A stretch of 64,000 nucleotides of DNA from the NCBI GenBank assembly GCA_018136815.1, contig CM030937.1, positions 5,412,632 to 5,476,631 of the forward strand, read 5' to 3'. Origin of the DNA: Isochrysis galbana (lineage: Eukaryota; Haptophyta; Isochrysidales; Isochrysidaceae). Positions 20,376 to 30,992 of the stretch are shown piece after piece. A program made the position numbers and the translations under genes. The notes under the pieces were generated by a model that ran no database searches, was not told the origin of the DNA, and saw nothing but the letters and a program-made list of their open reading frames with translations. Every line of letters begins with the position of its first letter. Position 1 is the stretch's first letter.

Positions 20376-23300
20376 CTAATAGTAACGGCGGGAGCTTGAT
20401 CGATTGCCTTGATTCACCTGTAGGACAGGCTCTAGGATCTTGAGCAAGCGGGCGAACTCGGTCAAATCGAGCCGGCCGTTGTTATCGGCGTCAACGCTCT
20501 TCATGGCCGCTCCGACCTCCTTACTGCTCATATTAAGACCCATCTCCTTTAACGCCGCCTCTAACTCCTGCCGATCCAATGCCCCGGTACCATTGGCATC
20601 ATACCTTTTGAACGCCTTGATGACATCATCGCTGGCAATGGGTGCAAGCATGCTGGCTAAGCGCATGAATTCGGACATACCCAGGGAACCCGACCCGTCC
20701 GCATCGAATTTCCGAAGAGCAGCCGTCGCCTCATCGCTGGAGACGTCCAGATTCAGCTCGCTGAGTGCGTTTCGCAGTTCACGCTTATCCAAGGTGCCAT
20801 CGCGATTGCGATCATACTTCTTAAATATGCGCTCTTGCGTGTCCTTGATGTCGTCTTCCACCTTCCGCACAGACGCCACCTCCCTTGGAGGTGGAGGCTG
20901 AGGCCGCAACCTTTTGCACACCTGTGCAAATTCCTCTACTGTCAAGGATCCGTTGCGATCCTTATCGTACTTCGCGATCGTCGCAACAGCCTCAGGCGAA
21001 GCGACGTCCACTCCCATGTCGCGAAGAGCGCTCCGAAGCTCCGAGTTGCTCAAATGCCCGCTGCGATCAAAATCATATCGCTTAAAAATTCTAGCTGTGT
21101 CTTCGTCGATGAGCTGAGCCGAAGGTTTCAGCTGGTCAACGACCTTGGCAAACTCGATCAAGCTAAGCGTGCCGTTGCGATCGGCGTCATGCTTCGCGAT
21201 GGCAGCCGCCGCCGCCGGCGACGACAAGTCGATCTTCAAGTCTCGCAGGGCGGCACGCAGCTCGGACTTGCTGAGCTGCCCGCTGCGGTCGTAGTCGAAC
21301 CGCTGAAACGTCCGACGCACCGCCTCGTCCACCTCCGGTGGCTTCAACTGCTCAACGACCTTGGCAAACTCGAGCAAGCTGAGCGTGCCGTTGCGATCGG
21401 CGTCATGCTTTGCGATGGCCGCCGTCGCCGCCGGCGACGACAAGTCGATCTTCAGATCGCGCAGGGCGGCACGCAGCTCGGACTTGCTGAGCTGCCCGCT
21501 GCGGTCGTAGTCGAACCGCTGAAACGTCCGACGCACCGCCTCGTCCACCTCCGGTGGCTTCAACTGCTCAACGACCTTGGCAAACTCGAGCAAGCTGAGC
21601 GTGCCGTTGCGATCGGCGTCATGCTTCGCGATGGCAGCCGCCGCCGCCGGCGACGACAAGTCGATCTTCAGATCGCGCAGGGCGGCACGCAGCTCGGACT
21701 TGCTGAGCTGCCCGCTGCGGTCGTAGTCGAACCGCTGAAACGTCCGACGCACCGCCTCGTCCACCTCCGGTGGCTTCAACTGCTCAACGACCTTGGCAAA
21801 CTCGAGCAAGCTGAGCGTGCCGTTGCGATCGGCGTCATGCTTCGCGATGGCAGCCGCCGCCGCCGGCGACGACAAGTCGATCTTCAGATCGCGCAGGGCG
21901 GCGCGCAGCTCGGACTTGCTGAGCTGCCCGCTGCGGTCGTAGTCGAACCGCTGAAACGTCCGACGCACCGCCTCGTCCACCTCCGGTGGCTTCAACTGCT
22001 CAACGACCTTGGCAAACTCGAGCAAGCTGAGCGTGCCGTTGCGATCGGCGTCATGCTTCGCGATGGCCGCCGTCGCCGCCGGCGACGACAAGTCGATCTT
22101 CAGATCGCGCAGGGCGGCGCGCAGCTCGGACTTGCTGAGCTGCCCGCTGCGGTCGTAGTCGAACCGCTGAAACGTCCGACGCACCGCCTCGTCCACCTCC
22201 GGAGGCATAGGCTTCTCCGGAGGCTTAGGCTTGAGATCATCATATAGCTTGGCGAACTCAAACAGATTGAGCATGCCGTTGCGGTCGGCGTCCTGCTTGC
22301 TCAGGGCTGCTGCCGCTTGGCGTGTAGTCAAGTCCACGCCCATATCGCGCAACGCGGCGCGCAATTCCGAGTTGCTGAGCTGCCCACTGCGGTTCGCATC
22401 GTGACGCTGAAACGCACGCCTCACCTCGGTATCCACCTCAACAGGCTCGAGCATTTCACACAGCTCGGCGAACTCCGTGAGACTGATCGGGTTGTTGCCG
22501 TCCGCACCGACGCTCCGGAAAATAGCCACAGCCTTGGGAGTGCTGTGTTGCAGCATGAGATCATCCAATGCTTGGCGGAGCTTGTGCCCACCAAGAGCTC
22601 CCGTCCCATTGGAATCATGCTTATTGAATGCCTGCCGTACCTCCGTGGATACCATCGGCGGAGTACGGCTATGACCGTCCCGTCGAGGCTCTTGATTGGA
22701 GAAACCCCGCGGGCTGTCACGTCCACCGTCGCGTCCATCGTGGTCGCGCCGGTGGCCATACTCGCCACGAGGAGTTTCTGCCTCACGCCGTTGGTCGTGG
22801 TCGGAATTACCCGAGTTGCCTGAGAAGCTTAGGCGCTGCACGCGGCGTTGGAGCTGGTTTGCTTCCGCCATCTTACCGACGCTGGCAAACAGCTGAGCGA
22901 GGGCGGCCGCGGTAGATGTCGTTTCCTTATGAGAAGGACCTAAGTGCTCCTCGCACTCCTGTAGCGCGTGCTTCAAAAGCATCACCGCGTCTTCCTTGTT
23001 CGGAAGCATGGGGGCCAGCTGACGCATGAGCTGCAAGGCCTCGATGCTGGGGCGCGTTTGCTCGTGTAGTAAGCGCCTCGTGTAGCTGACCACGGTGTCA
23101 TGCATTCCCTTGGCAACGGTGTCGTTGAATGAGGCAGTACCCGAGCGCCGATTCGATGCGCCACTGCTTGTTAGGACGGCACGGAGGATTGTCTCCTTGT
23201 CCTCAGCCACGTCTTCCTCGGAGCTTGTGAGATCCACAAAGCTCAGGCCTGCCAGCGTGGTGTTGAAGTCCGAAATTAGACCGTTCTCAAAATCTAGCCG

Positions 23301-26300
23301 TGTCTCCGGCGGGAGCAAAAAGTCAAGTGCCGCGTGCGAGATGAAGGTAGCGTGCAGATCCCACAGGCACCACGTGCCCTTCATGGTGGGGGCATCACGC
23401 CACGGTGAGAGGAAGAGTAGTGTGCTACCAATCGTCTTGATCAAGTCGGCTCGCTCCTCGGGCCCGAGGGCCTTCTTCTCGTGGTGGTTGATGGCCGTGG
23501 GTGCGAACCAAAACCGTCTTTCGGAGGGCAGTGCAGCGTCGCGGATTGCACGCACGAGATCCGACAGCTTTGCCTCGCCCGGCACGCAGAGGTAATCGGT
23601 TGGCACGCCAACTTCCGAGGGCGGTAGCTCCGCTATGCCACCTGCCGCAACCATTTCGGAGAAGCTGGTCTTGCCCCTTCCGGTTTCGGGCCGCGCAATC
23701 TCGGAACAGACATCATTGATGGTCAGCGGGGTGCCTCCGGCCCTACGCGGGCGCAGGTTCCACGCCTCTACGGCAGGGCCGGGGGAGTGCATCGCACGCT
23801 CTGCGCGTCTCACTAGGTTCTCAAGCACTCGCAGCGAGACACCAGCCTGGCGTTTTTTTCGCTCCGTCTCCAGCCTCTTCTCCTCCTCCTTCCTCGCTTT
23901 GGCGGCGGAGGATACGGGTTCAAGGGCCTTACACAGCCGTGCAAACTCCTCCAAGTTCAAGTTGCCGTTGCCGTCAGTATCGAAGCCTTTCATCGTCATC
24001 GCTGCCTCATCGGTATCCAGATCAATGTGCATGTCTGCGAGCGCGGCATGCACTTCCTCGCGCGAAATCTCGCCTGAGAAATCCGTGTCATACTTGTAGA
24101 AGGCGCGGCGAACATCCGCGGCAATGGGCTCCGCCCGCGGCGAGGGCTCGGGTGCAGGAGCGGGCGCTTGCGCAGATGAGCTGCTCGAAGTCTTCGAAAG
24201 CGGGGATGGCGGCACAGATGCGGGTGTTGGCGCCTTGTTCTCGGTAGCGAGCCGGTGTGTTTCCTGCGCCACCTTGGCTACAGGCTCAAGGACCTTGCAA
24301 AGCCGTGAAAACTCGGCCAGGCTGAGGCGCCCATTGCCATCGGCGTCTACGCTCTTCAGTGTAGTTGCGGCTTCGTAGCTTGACATGTCGATGTGCATGT
24401 CGGCGAGTGCCGCTCGCAGCTCGGACGCATCGAGCGCACCGGTGCCGTTCGCGTCGTACTTGTCGAACACGCGCCGGACCTGTGCGTCGAAGCCGGTATC
24501 GGTTGGCTTAGAAGGTGTTGGCTTCTCGAGACCGTTGCCGACACTGGCCTTGGTGGGCGACTTGGGCACGAAAGTCCGCTGGGTGTCGCCGGCTGGCTGG
24601 CTTTGAAACCACTTGATATCGCGCACGAGCGCGTCAAAGGCCTCGAGATAGATGTTTCCGGCCTCGCCGTAGTTCTCCATGACCGCCGCTGCGCCCTCGC
24701 TATCAACCTCTAGGCCGAGTGTTGCCAGCGCCGTCTCGAGTTCGCTCAGATTGAGCATGTGATCGCAGTCGACGTCGAACAGCTCGAAGGCGAGGCGCAC
24801 CTCGTCCTCAATTTGCGGCGTGTCCGCCGCCTGTTTAGGGCGCGACGCAAGCACCTTGCCGAGGTCGTCCGCGAGAGCTCTAAATTCGAGCAAGTTTAGC
24901 TTGCGATCAGAATTGCCATCGTAGCGTGCAAGCACATCGCGTGCGGCGGCTTGGTCCACGTCCAGTCCCAGGAGCTTGAGCCCCTGCAGCAGCTCGCGGG
25001 AGTCGAGGGCGCCTGAACCGTTGGTGTCGAGCCGCTCGAACACCTCGCGCACGGCCTTGGGGACAAGGAGCTCGGCGGGCTCTTCAAGGCCCTTAACGTC
25101 GTGCGCCTGCATATCCTTCACGAGAGCACGAAACTCTGCCAGATCGAGCAGCCGGTCGCCATCCCGGTCGTAGCCGGCTATCACGCGGCGCGATGCAGCG
25201 CCGTCGGCGTCGATGTCCAACATCTTGAACACGCGACCGAGTTCCCGTGAATCTAGCCGGCCGGTGCGATTGACGTCAAATTGCTCAAACGCCTCGCGCA
25301 CGGGGTCGGCCTCCTCGGTGTGCAAGGCCTTGACCTGGTCGGCGCGCAAGTCCTCGACCAGTCCATTGAATTCGACGATGTCAAGCGCGCCGTCACCATT
25401 GCGGTCATAGTCTTTAAGCACCTTATGTGCGACCGATTGGTCAACGTCAAGCCCAAGGAGGCGTAGCGCGCGCTCAACCTCGCGCGCCTCGAGTTTGCTG
25501 ACGCCTCGAGCGTCCAGCTTGGTGAACACGTCCCGCACGGCGGATGGGACCTGCGGTTGCAGCCCGCGCACCTCCTCGACAAGCCAGCTAAACTCGGCCA
25601 GGTCCAGCCTATCCCCCTCGAAGCGGCCGATGAGCCGGCGGGCCGTTGGGTGGTCGGTGGACATGCTGAGCATGCCGAAGGCCTCCTTCAGATCGTGCGC
25701 GTCGATACCACCCGAGCCATCAGGGTCCAGTTTGCGAAACACCCGTTGCACGTCATCAGCCACATTGGGCTCGGCGGGCGCCGGAGTTAGCGCCTTGACG
25801 TCGTGAGCCTTCAGGTCTCTCGCGAGTTCGGTGAACTCACTGATGCCCAGAAGTCGGTCGCCATCTTTGTCGTAGTCGGCGACGATACGGCGCAGCGTCT
25901 TATCGTTGGCGTCGACGCCAAGCGCCTTCAGCGCCCCGCCGAGCTCGCGCGCGTCTAGCCTCCCCGAGCCGTTGGCGTCCGCGCCATCGAAGACCTGGCG
26001 AATGGAGTCGCGCGATTTCACAGACGTTGAAGGCTCCACCGTTGCAGTGGATGGCGGGGACGCGGAGCGCCCGGCTTGCACGTCGTCGCACAGTTTGTGG
26101 AACTCGGCGAGGCTGAGCAGGCGGTCACCATCCTCGTCGTACTTATCAAGCGTGCGATGAACGGCAACACTATCGGCTTCGACGCCGAGTGACCTGAGGG
26201 CGCCGATCAGCTCGCGGGCGTCGAGCTTCCCCGATTGGTTTGTGTCGAACTGCTGAAAGACGCGACGGACTTCGGGCGGTATGAGCTCCGTAACCTGACG

Positions 26301-28572
26301 CACCAGCTTGTTGAACTCGTGCACATCGAGGCGCCGGTCACCGTCGGCATCGAACGCTGCAATCACGCGCCGCGTCTCCTTGCTGCCGACGTCTAGTCCA
26401 ATCATCCGTAGCCCTTGCGTTAGCTCCCGCACGTCCAGTTTACCGGAGCCGTTATTGTCTAGCTTTTGGAAAGCTTCGCGCACAACGGCCGGCACAGGCG
26501 GCGGCGGCAACGCCTGGCTCAGGGCCTTCACATCGTTGACACGCAGATCCTCGACAAGGTTCACAAACTCCATGGTGTCCATGAGCCTGTCGCCGTCGCG
26601 ATCGTAATCTGCCATCACCTGGCCCACAGTCGCAGGGTCCGCGTCCACACCGAGCATTTTGAGAGCGCGGTCCAGCTCACTCGTGCTCAGCTTGCCGTTG
26701 CCAGTTATGTCGCACTGGCGCAGGATGGCGCGCGCATCGCCCGGGATATTAGCGGACAGATTCCACGCCAGTGTCGACGGCCGCTGCCACGTGGCCTCTT
26801 GCTGAATTTGCCGCAGGTCGGTGACGAGCGCGTTGAACTCGGAAAGGTCCATCTTGCGGTCGCCATTGCGGTCATATGCGGCAATCAGCTGCCGCGCTGC
26901 ACCGCGGTCTGCGTCGATACCCAGCGCCGGAAGCGCGCGCTGCAGCTCCTTGGAGTAGAGCTTGCCTGTCCCGTTATTGTCGAAGCGCCGGAACACTTCG
27001 CGCACGTCGTCCGGCACGCGCTCTTCCGGCGGCAGCCGGCGCAAGTCCGCAACGAGCGCGGCAAACTCTGAGATGTCCATCTTGCGGTCGCCATTGCGGT
27101 CGTACGCGGCAATCAGCTGGCGTGCTGCGCCACGGTCCGCGTCGATGCCCAGCGCCGGAAGCGCGCGCTGCAGCTCCTTGGAGTAGAGCTTGCCTGTCCC
27201 GTTGATGTCGAAGCGCTGGAACACCTTACGCACCTCCGCCGGAATTCGATCATCGGGTGGTAGCCGGCGCAGATCTGCGACGAGCGCGGCGAACTCGGAA
27301 AGGTCCATCTTGCGGTCACCGTCGCGGTCGTATGCGGCAATTAGTCTGCGTGCCGTCTCGCGATCCGCATCGATACCCAGCGCCGGCAGAGCATGCTTTA
27401 GCTCGCCCCAGTACAGCAGGCCTGTCCCGTTCCCATCAAATCGCTGAAAAAGCTCACGCACGTCGCGCGGTACTTGAGCGTGCGCGATCGGGCTGCGCGC
27501 CGGCGACTCAGGCGTGCGCCCACGGGGGCCTGGCTGCTGCTGTCGGCTGCCGACTGCGTGTAGGCGCTGCACCTCTAAAGTGAGCTCCTCCTTCTCACTC
27601 CTAAGCCGCGCGACCTCCTGACTCATACGCGAGCCCTCGGCGAGATATCGTTCGGTCTCGGCGCGCATGCGCTCGCTCTCGGCAGCGAACCGCAGGTTCT
27701 CCGCTTCGAGTCGTGCCACCTCCGCCAGTAGGCGGTGAATTTCTTTCTCCGACGAGTCGGAAGCCTGACTCCAGCTCTGTTGCACCGGGTTATTCGCCTT
27801 GGAGGCGGCTGCCGAGGGAGACCACGCTCTCTCACTTCCCGCCGATCGGAGCGCCGGCCGACCATAGTCAGCGCTCCTGCTGAAGGTGTCCCCGTTGACC
27901 GCGAGCGCCGGTTCCTTTTGGAAGTACCTAGCCTGCGCCGGGATCGTCGAGCTCGATCCCAAGCTGCGCGGGCCCTTGCTCTCGGTGGTGTAGTACTGAC
28001 CCCGGACGGAGGACGATGAGCGGTTGATGGCAGCTGCCGATGCTGGCCTGGCTTTGGTGGCCACAGAGGCCCTGGGAGGCGGCTCGGCACCACCGACGCG
28101 AGACCGGAGGCTCTTATTCGGGCTCTTGGCCCTCTGCGAAGGGAAGAGAACACAGAGGGGGGCGGGGAAGGGGCTGTCGGCCGGTTTGGCGAGCTACAGC
28201 TGCTCGCAGGGTGCGAGGCGCAGCGCCGGCTTCCCCTCGCCTCCTCACCGCTCGCTTGGCGGCCCGGACAAACACGCGGTGAAGACGCGTGGCTCCCACT
28301 TGGGGAGGAGGTGAGGTGCTTGTCTCACCTGCAGCGCGCTGCCGCTGCCGCGCGAGAGAGAGGGAGAGAGAGAAAGAGGGAAGGGGAGTGCAGCGGAGAG
28401 CCGCGATGAGTCGACGGGCATTGAGGCCCAGTCTGTAGACCAGAGAGCGTCGGAGGTGGCAGCGAGCGAGATTGTAGCGGCGATGTCGTCACGGTCCAGC
28501 TGCGCCGCGCGCGCGCGGGCCACCCACTCGCGTAGCGATGGAGGGAAGTCGGAGCCGCCCAGGCGGTCCGAC

Positions 28573-28574
<2 letters not shown>
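20376..28574 (-). CDS. giant calcium-binding protein: about 48 EF-hands, TIR/HET-like domain and TPR
   Basis: Exon 1 (28574-28329) and exon 2 (28133-20376) join in phase 0 over a 195-bp intron (CAG|GTGAGA ... TTCGCAG), giving about 2667 residues. Exon 2 alone has no usable ATG near its start, so exon 1 (MSDRLGGSDFPPSL...) supplies it after a (CT)n tract. Order: exon-1 region; Ser-rich linker; coiled coil (about 209-277); 14 paired EF-hand modules (about 308-1485), mostly D-x-N/D-G-x-G and D-x-D-G-D-R loops; a central region (about 1490-1900) with FWFAPTAINHH, TIGSTLLFLSPW and GTWCLWDLHATF, similar to the TIR/HET-like domain before kinesin-light-chain TPRs in many algal proteins, then TPR-like helices; and 10 more EF-hand modules (about 1910-2650). 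Modules 17-21 are near-identical. A few loops (modules 8 and 12) are degenerate. Likely a cytosolic Ca2+ sensor or buffer scaffold; function is inferred. Confidence 0.85.
21123..22205 (-). repeat. five 216-bp near-identical in-gene tandem repeats
   Basis: Each unit encodes one 72-residue EF-hand pair (VRRTFQRFDYDRSGQLSKSE ... HDADRNGTLSLLEFAKVV). Differences are a few silent or Ala/Thr changes, much less than between other modules of the same protein. They mark recent expansion by unequal exchange or replication slippage. Confidence 0.9.

Positions 28575-28615
<41 letters not shown>
28575..28615 (-). promoter_or_regulatory. (CT)n tract immediately upstream of giant EF-hand gene
   Basis: On the minus strand this is pure CT dinucleotide ending at the ATG at 28574. 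It supports the exon 1 start. Confidence 0.4.
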
Positions 28616-28618
<3 letters not shown>

Positions 28619-28799
28619 GGGAATCCCGCGAGCTCCAGCAGCACTCCAAAGGAGAAGTCTTTTGAAACCGTCCCGAAGTCTTGAATCCTGAGGGGAGGGG
28701 TGCGTAGCAGGCGAACGGGCTCCGCCTCCCCTCGTCCACCGAGGGTTCTCTTATGGTTCTGCGTGGGATGTATTCTCTCCCTCGAGGACGAGCCGGTTG

Positions 28800-29075
28800 A
28801 TCTGAGGGGAAGAGAGGGAGAGAGAGAGAGAGAGAGAGAGAGTCAAGTCGAGAGGCGGCACCGCCGTTGAGCGTCTGTCTACCATACAGTGGGGGGGGGG
28901 GGGGAGGGGGGTTGAGAGAGAGAGGGAGGGAGAGGGGGGAGAGAGGGAGGGAGAGAAGAGAGAGAGAGGGAGGGAGAGAAGAGAGAAGAGAGAGAGAGGG
29001 AGAGGGAGAGAGAGAGGGAGGGAGAGAAGGAGGGAGAGAGAGAAAGAGAGGAGAGAAGGAGAGAGAGAGAGATCT
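28800..29075. repeat. GA-rich low-complexity sequence
   Basis: (GA)n at 28808-28842, a G-run at 28890-28902, then GAGAGGGAGG-type repeats to 29075. Long frames through it are low-complexity artefacts. Confidence 0.7.
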
Positions 29076-29571
29076 AATAGACAGAGAGTCCGTTACTCGG
29101 TACTGACTTGGGGGGGGGGCTGGGGCGTGATTCAGTAGATACTTTCCCCTCCTCTCGGCTCCTCTCTTTCTTCTCGACCTGCCCAAAGAGAGAGAAGAAA
29201 TGGTTGGAGAGGGGAGTCAGATGGAATCGAATCTGTTTATGTGTGAATCACACCGTACTCTATAACAATAGAGGTGGGGAGTGAGAGGAGGAGAAAGAGG
29301 GGGGGGGAGCTAAGGGGGCGTAGGGGGGGTAGAGAGAGGGGGCAACGGCCGGCGAGCGGCCGGTGGGCGCGTCGTCCACGCCACGGCGGACCGAGAAGGA
29401 GGAGGGAGGGGGGGGGGCGGCGGGAGTCGTAGAAGAGGAGAAGCAAACCCATGTGCCCCATCGGCGACTGTAGCTAGCAGCCCCCAATCCTCCTCCGCGC
29501 GTGCACGCGTGCGCGTGCGTAGGCGGCCTGCGCGTTGCGCATTGACAATGGCATTGAGCATTGATAGGCAG

Positions 29572-30764
29572 CCTAGATGGGAAATACGTTTTTACCGTTT
29601 TTCTGTGTGAAGGCCAAAAACAGGCCGTTTTTGCCGTTTTTGCACCCCCTTCCGTTTTTGTCTCCGTTTTTGAATGGCAACGCGAGCACTCATGCACCGC
29701 GCGCTGAGCATGAACATATGCGCGCGCACTTACGCGTGCTTGGAGAGAAAGAGAGGGGGGAGGGGAGAGAGGGCGGGGGGGGCAGAGAGAGAAGGGTGAT
29801 GAAGGGGAGAGTGAGAGGGAGGGAGGGAAGGGGGGGGGGGGCACAGAGCAAGAGGGAGAGAGAGGGAGGGAGAGGGAGAGAGAGAAGGGAGCAAGAGGGA
29901 GCAAGAGAGAGGGAGAGGGAGAGCGAGGGGGAGAGGGAGCAAGAGAGAGAGAGATAAAGAAGGGAGCAAGAGGCAGCAAGAGCGAGGGAGAAGGAGAAGG
30001 AGAGCTAGGGGAGAGGGAGCGAGGGGGAGAGAGAGCAAGGGGGAGAGAGAGCAAGGGGGAGGAGGGTGGAGGTGGAGAGAGAGCGAGAGAGCGCGCGCGC
30101 GCGAGGGAGAGACAAAGCGCGAGGAGAGACAGACACAGAGGGGGGGAGGGAGGGAGGGGGGAGGGAGAGCGAGCGAAAGCGAGCGAGGGAGGGAGAGAAA
30201 GGAGAGCGAGCGAGCGAGAAAGAGTGAGGGGGGAGTGGGGGGGGGGAGAGAGCGAGAGAGGGAGAGCGAGCGAAAAAGGGAAGAGCGAGAGAGGGGAGAG
30301 CAAGGCAGCGAGAGTGAGGCAGCGAGCAGCGAGAGCGAGGCAGCGAGAGCGAGGCAGCGAGAGCGAGGCAGCGAGAGCGAGGCAGCGAGAGCGAGGCAGC
30401 GAGAGCGAGGCAGCGAGAGCCAGGCAGCGAGAGAGAGGCAGCGAGATAGAGGGAGGGGGAGGAGCGAGAGGGAGAGCGAGGGAGAGCGAGGGAGAGCGGG
30501 GGAGAGCGAGGGAGAGCGCGAGAGCGAGGGGGAGAGAGAGCGAGAGGGGGGGAGCGAGAGAGGGAGAGAGGGAGAGCGAGTGAGCGAGCGGGAGAGAGAG
30601 CGCGCGCGCCCGACCGAGCGCCCTCGCCCGGCAAGAATTCGTTAGAGAGCCCCCCCCCCTCCGGTACTGTTTTTGGGACTGTTTTTGTCTGTTTTCTACA
30701 AAGGCCAAAAACAGACTGTTTTTGCTGTTTTTGGACGCCCCCCCCTCTGTTTTTCCCATCTAGG
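29572..30764. mobile_element. candidate terminal-inverted-repeat element filled with GA satellite
   Basis: CCTAGATGGGAAA (29572) faces TTTTCCCATCTAGG (30751-30764) as an inverted pair. Inside both ends lie clusters of C.GTTTTTG words and an AAGGCCAAAAACAG. motif (29615-29630 and 30700-30716). The interior is about 900 bp of GA-rich DNA. No ORF or clear target duplication is seen, so the transposon reading is tentative. Confidence 0.45.
30302..30445. repeat. 14-bp minisatellite
   Basis: About nine tandem copies of GAGGCAGCGAGAGC, with single-base variants at the edges, inside the GA-rich interior. Confidence 0.8.
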
Positions 30765-30859
30765 ATGAGCACCCTAGCACCTAGCACCTTCCAGCTCTGT
30801 TTTATAGTGGCTTATAAAAAAACGTTGTTGAATGAGAAGCTCTAGCCTCTAAAGTAGTC

Positions 30860-30992
30860 TCCCTCTCTCTCGCTTCTCGCGCCTCTGTCTCCCTCCCTCT
30901 CCCCCCCCCCCCCCGTCCCTTCCCTCTCGCTCCTTCTCCCCTCCCCTTCCCCCCCCCGCCTCCGCCCCCCCCCCGCCCTCTGGCTCTCTCGG
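30860..30992 (+). promoter_or_regulatory. C/T-rich tract upstream of GrpE-like gene
   Basis: Strong C/T bias with several C-runs, reaching the ATG at 30993. Same arrangement as the other genes. Confidence 0.4.

Noticed and set aside
20835-22247. 470-codon open frame on the plus strand inside the giant EF-hand gene
   Set aside because: It is antisense to the tandem EF-hand repeats and stays open only because the repeats are near-identical. Its peptide (LLNDLGKLEQAERAVAIGV) has no family match known to me.
28062-28064. GTG as the start of the giant EF-hand protein
   Set aside because: A nuclear eukaryotic gene is unlikely to start at GTG. A splice acceptor and upstream ATG exon explain the frame.
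29588-29676. GTTTTTG words as telomere-like repeats
   Set aside because: Spacing is irregular and the cluster is internal and mirrored at 30650-30760, so a transposon end is likelier.
29260-30759. 499-codon Ser/Leu/Pro frame on the minus strand
   Set aside because: It is low-complexity translation of CT-rich satellite DNA with no domain.
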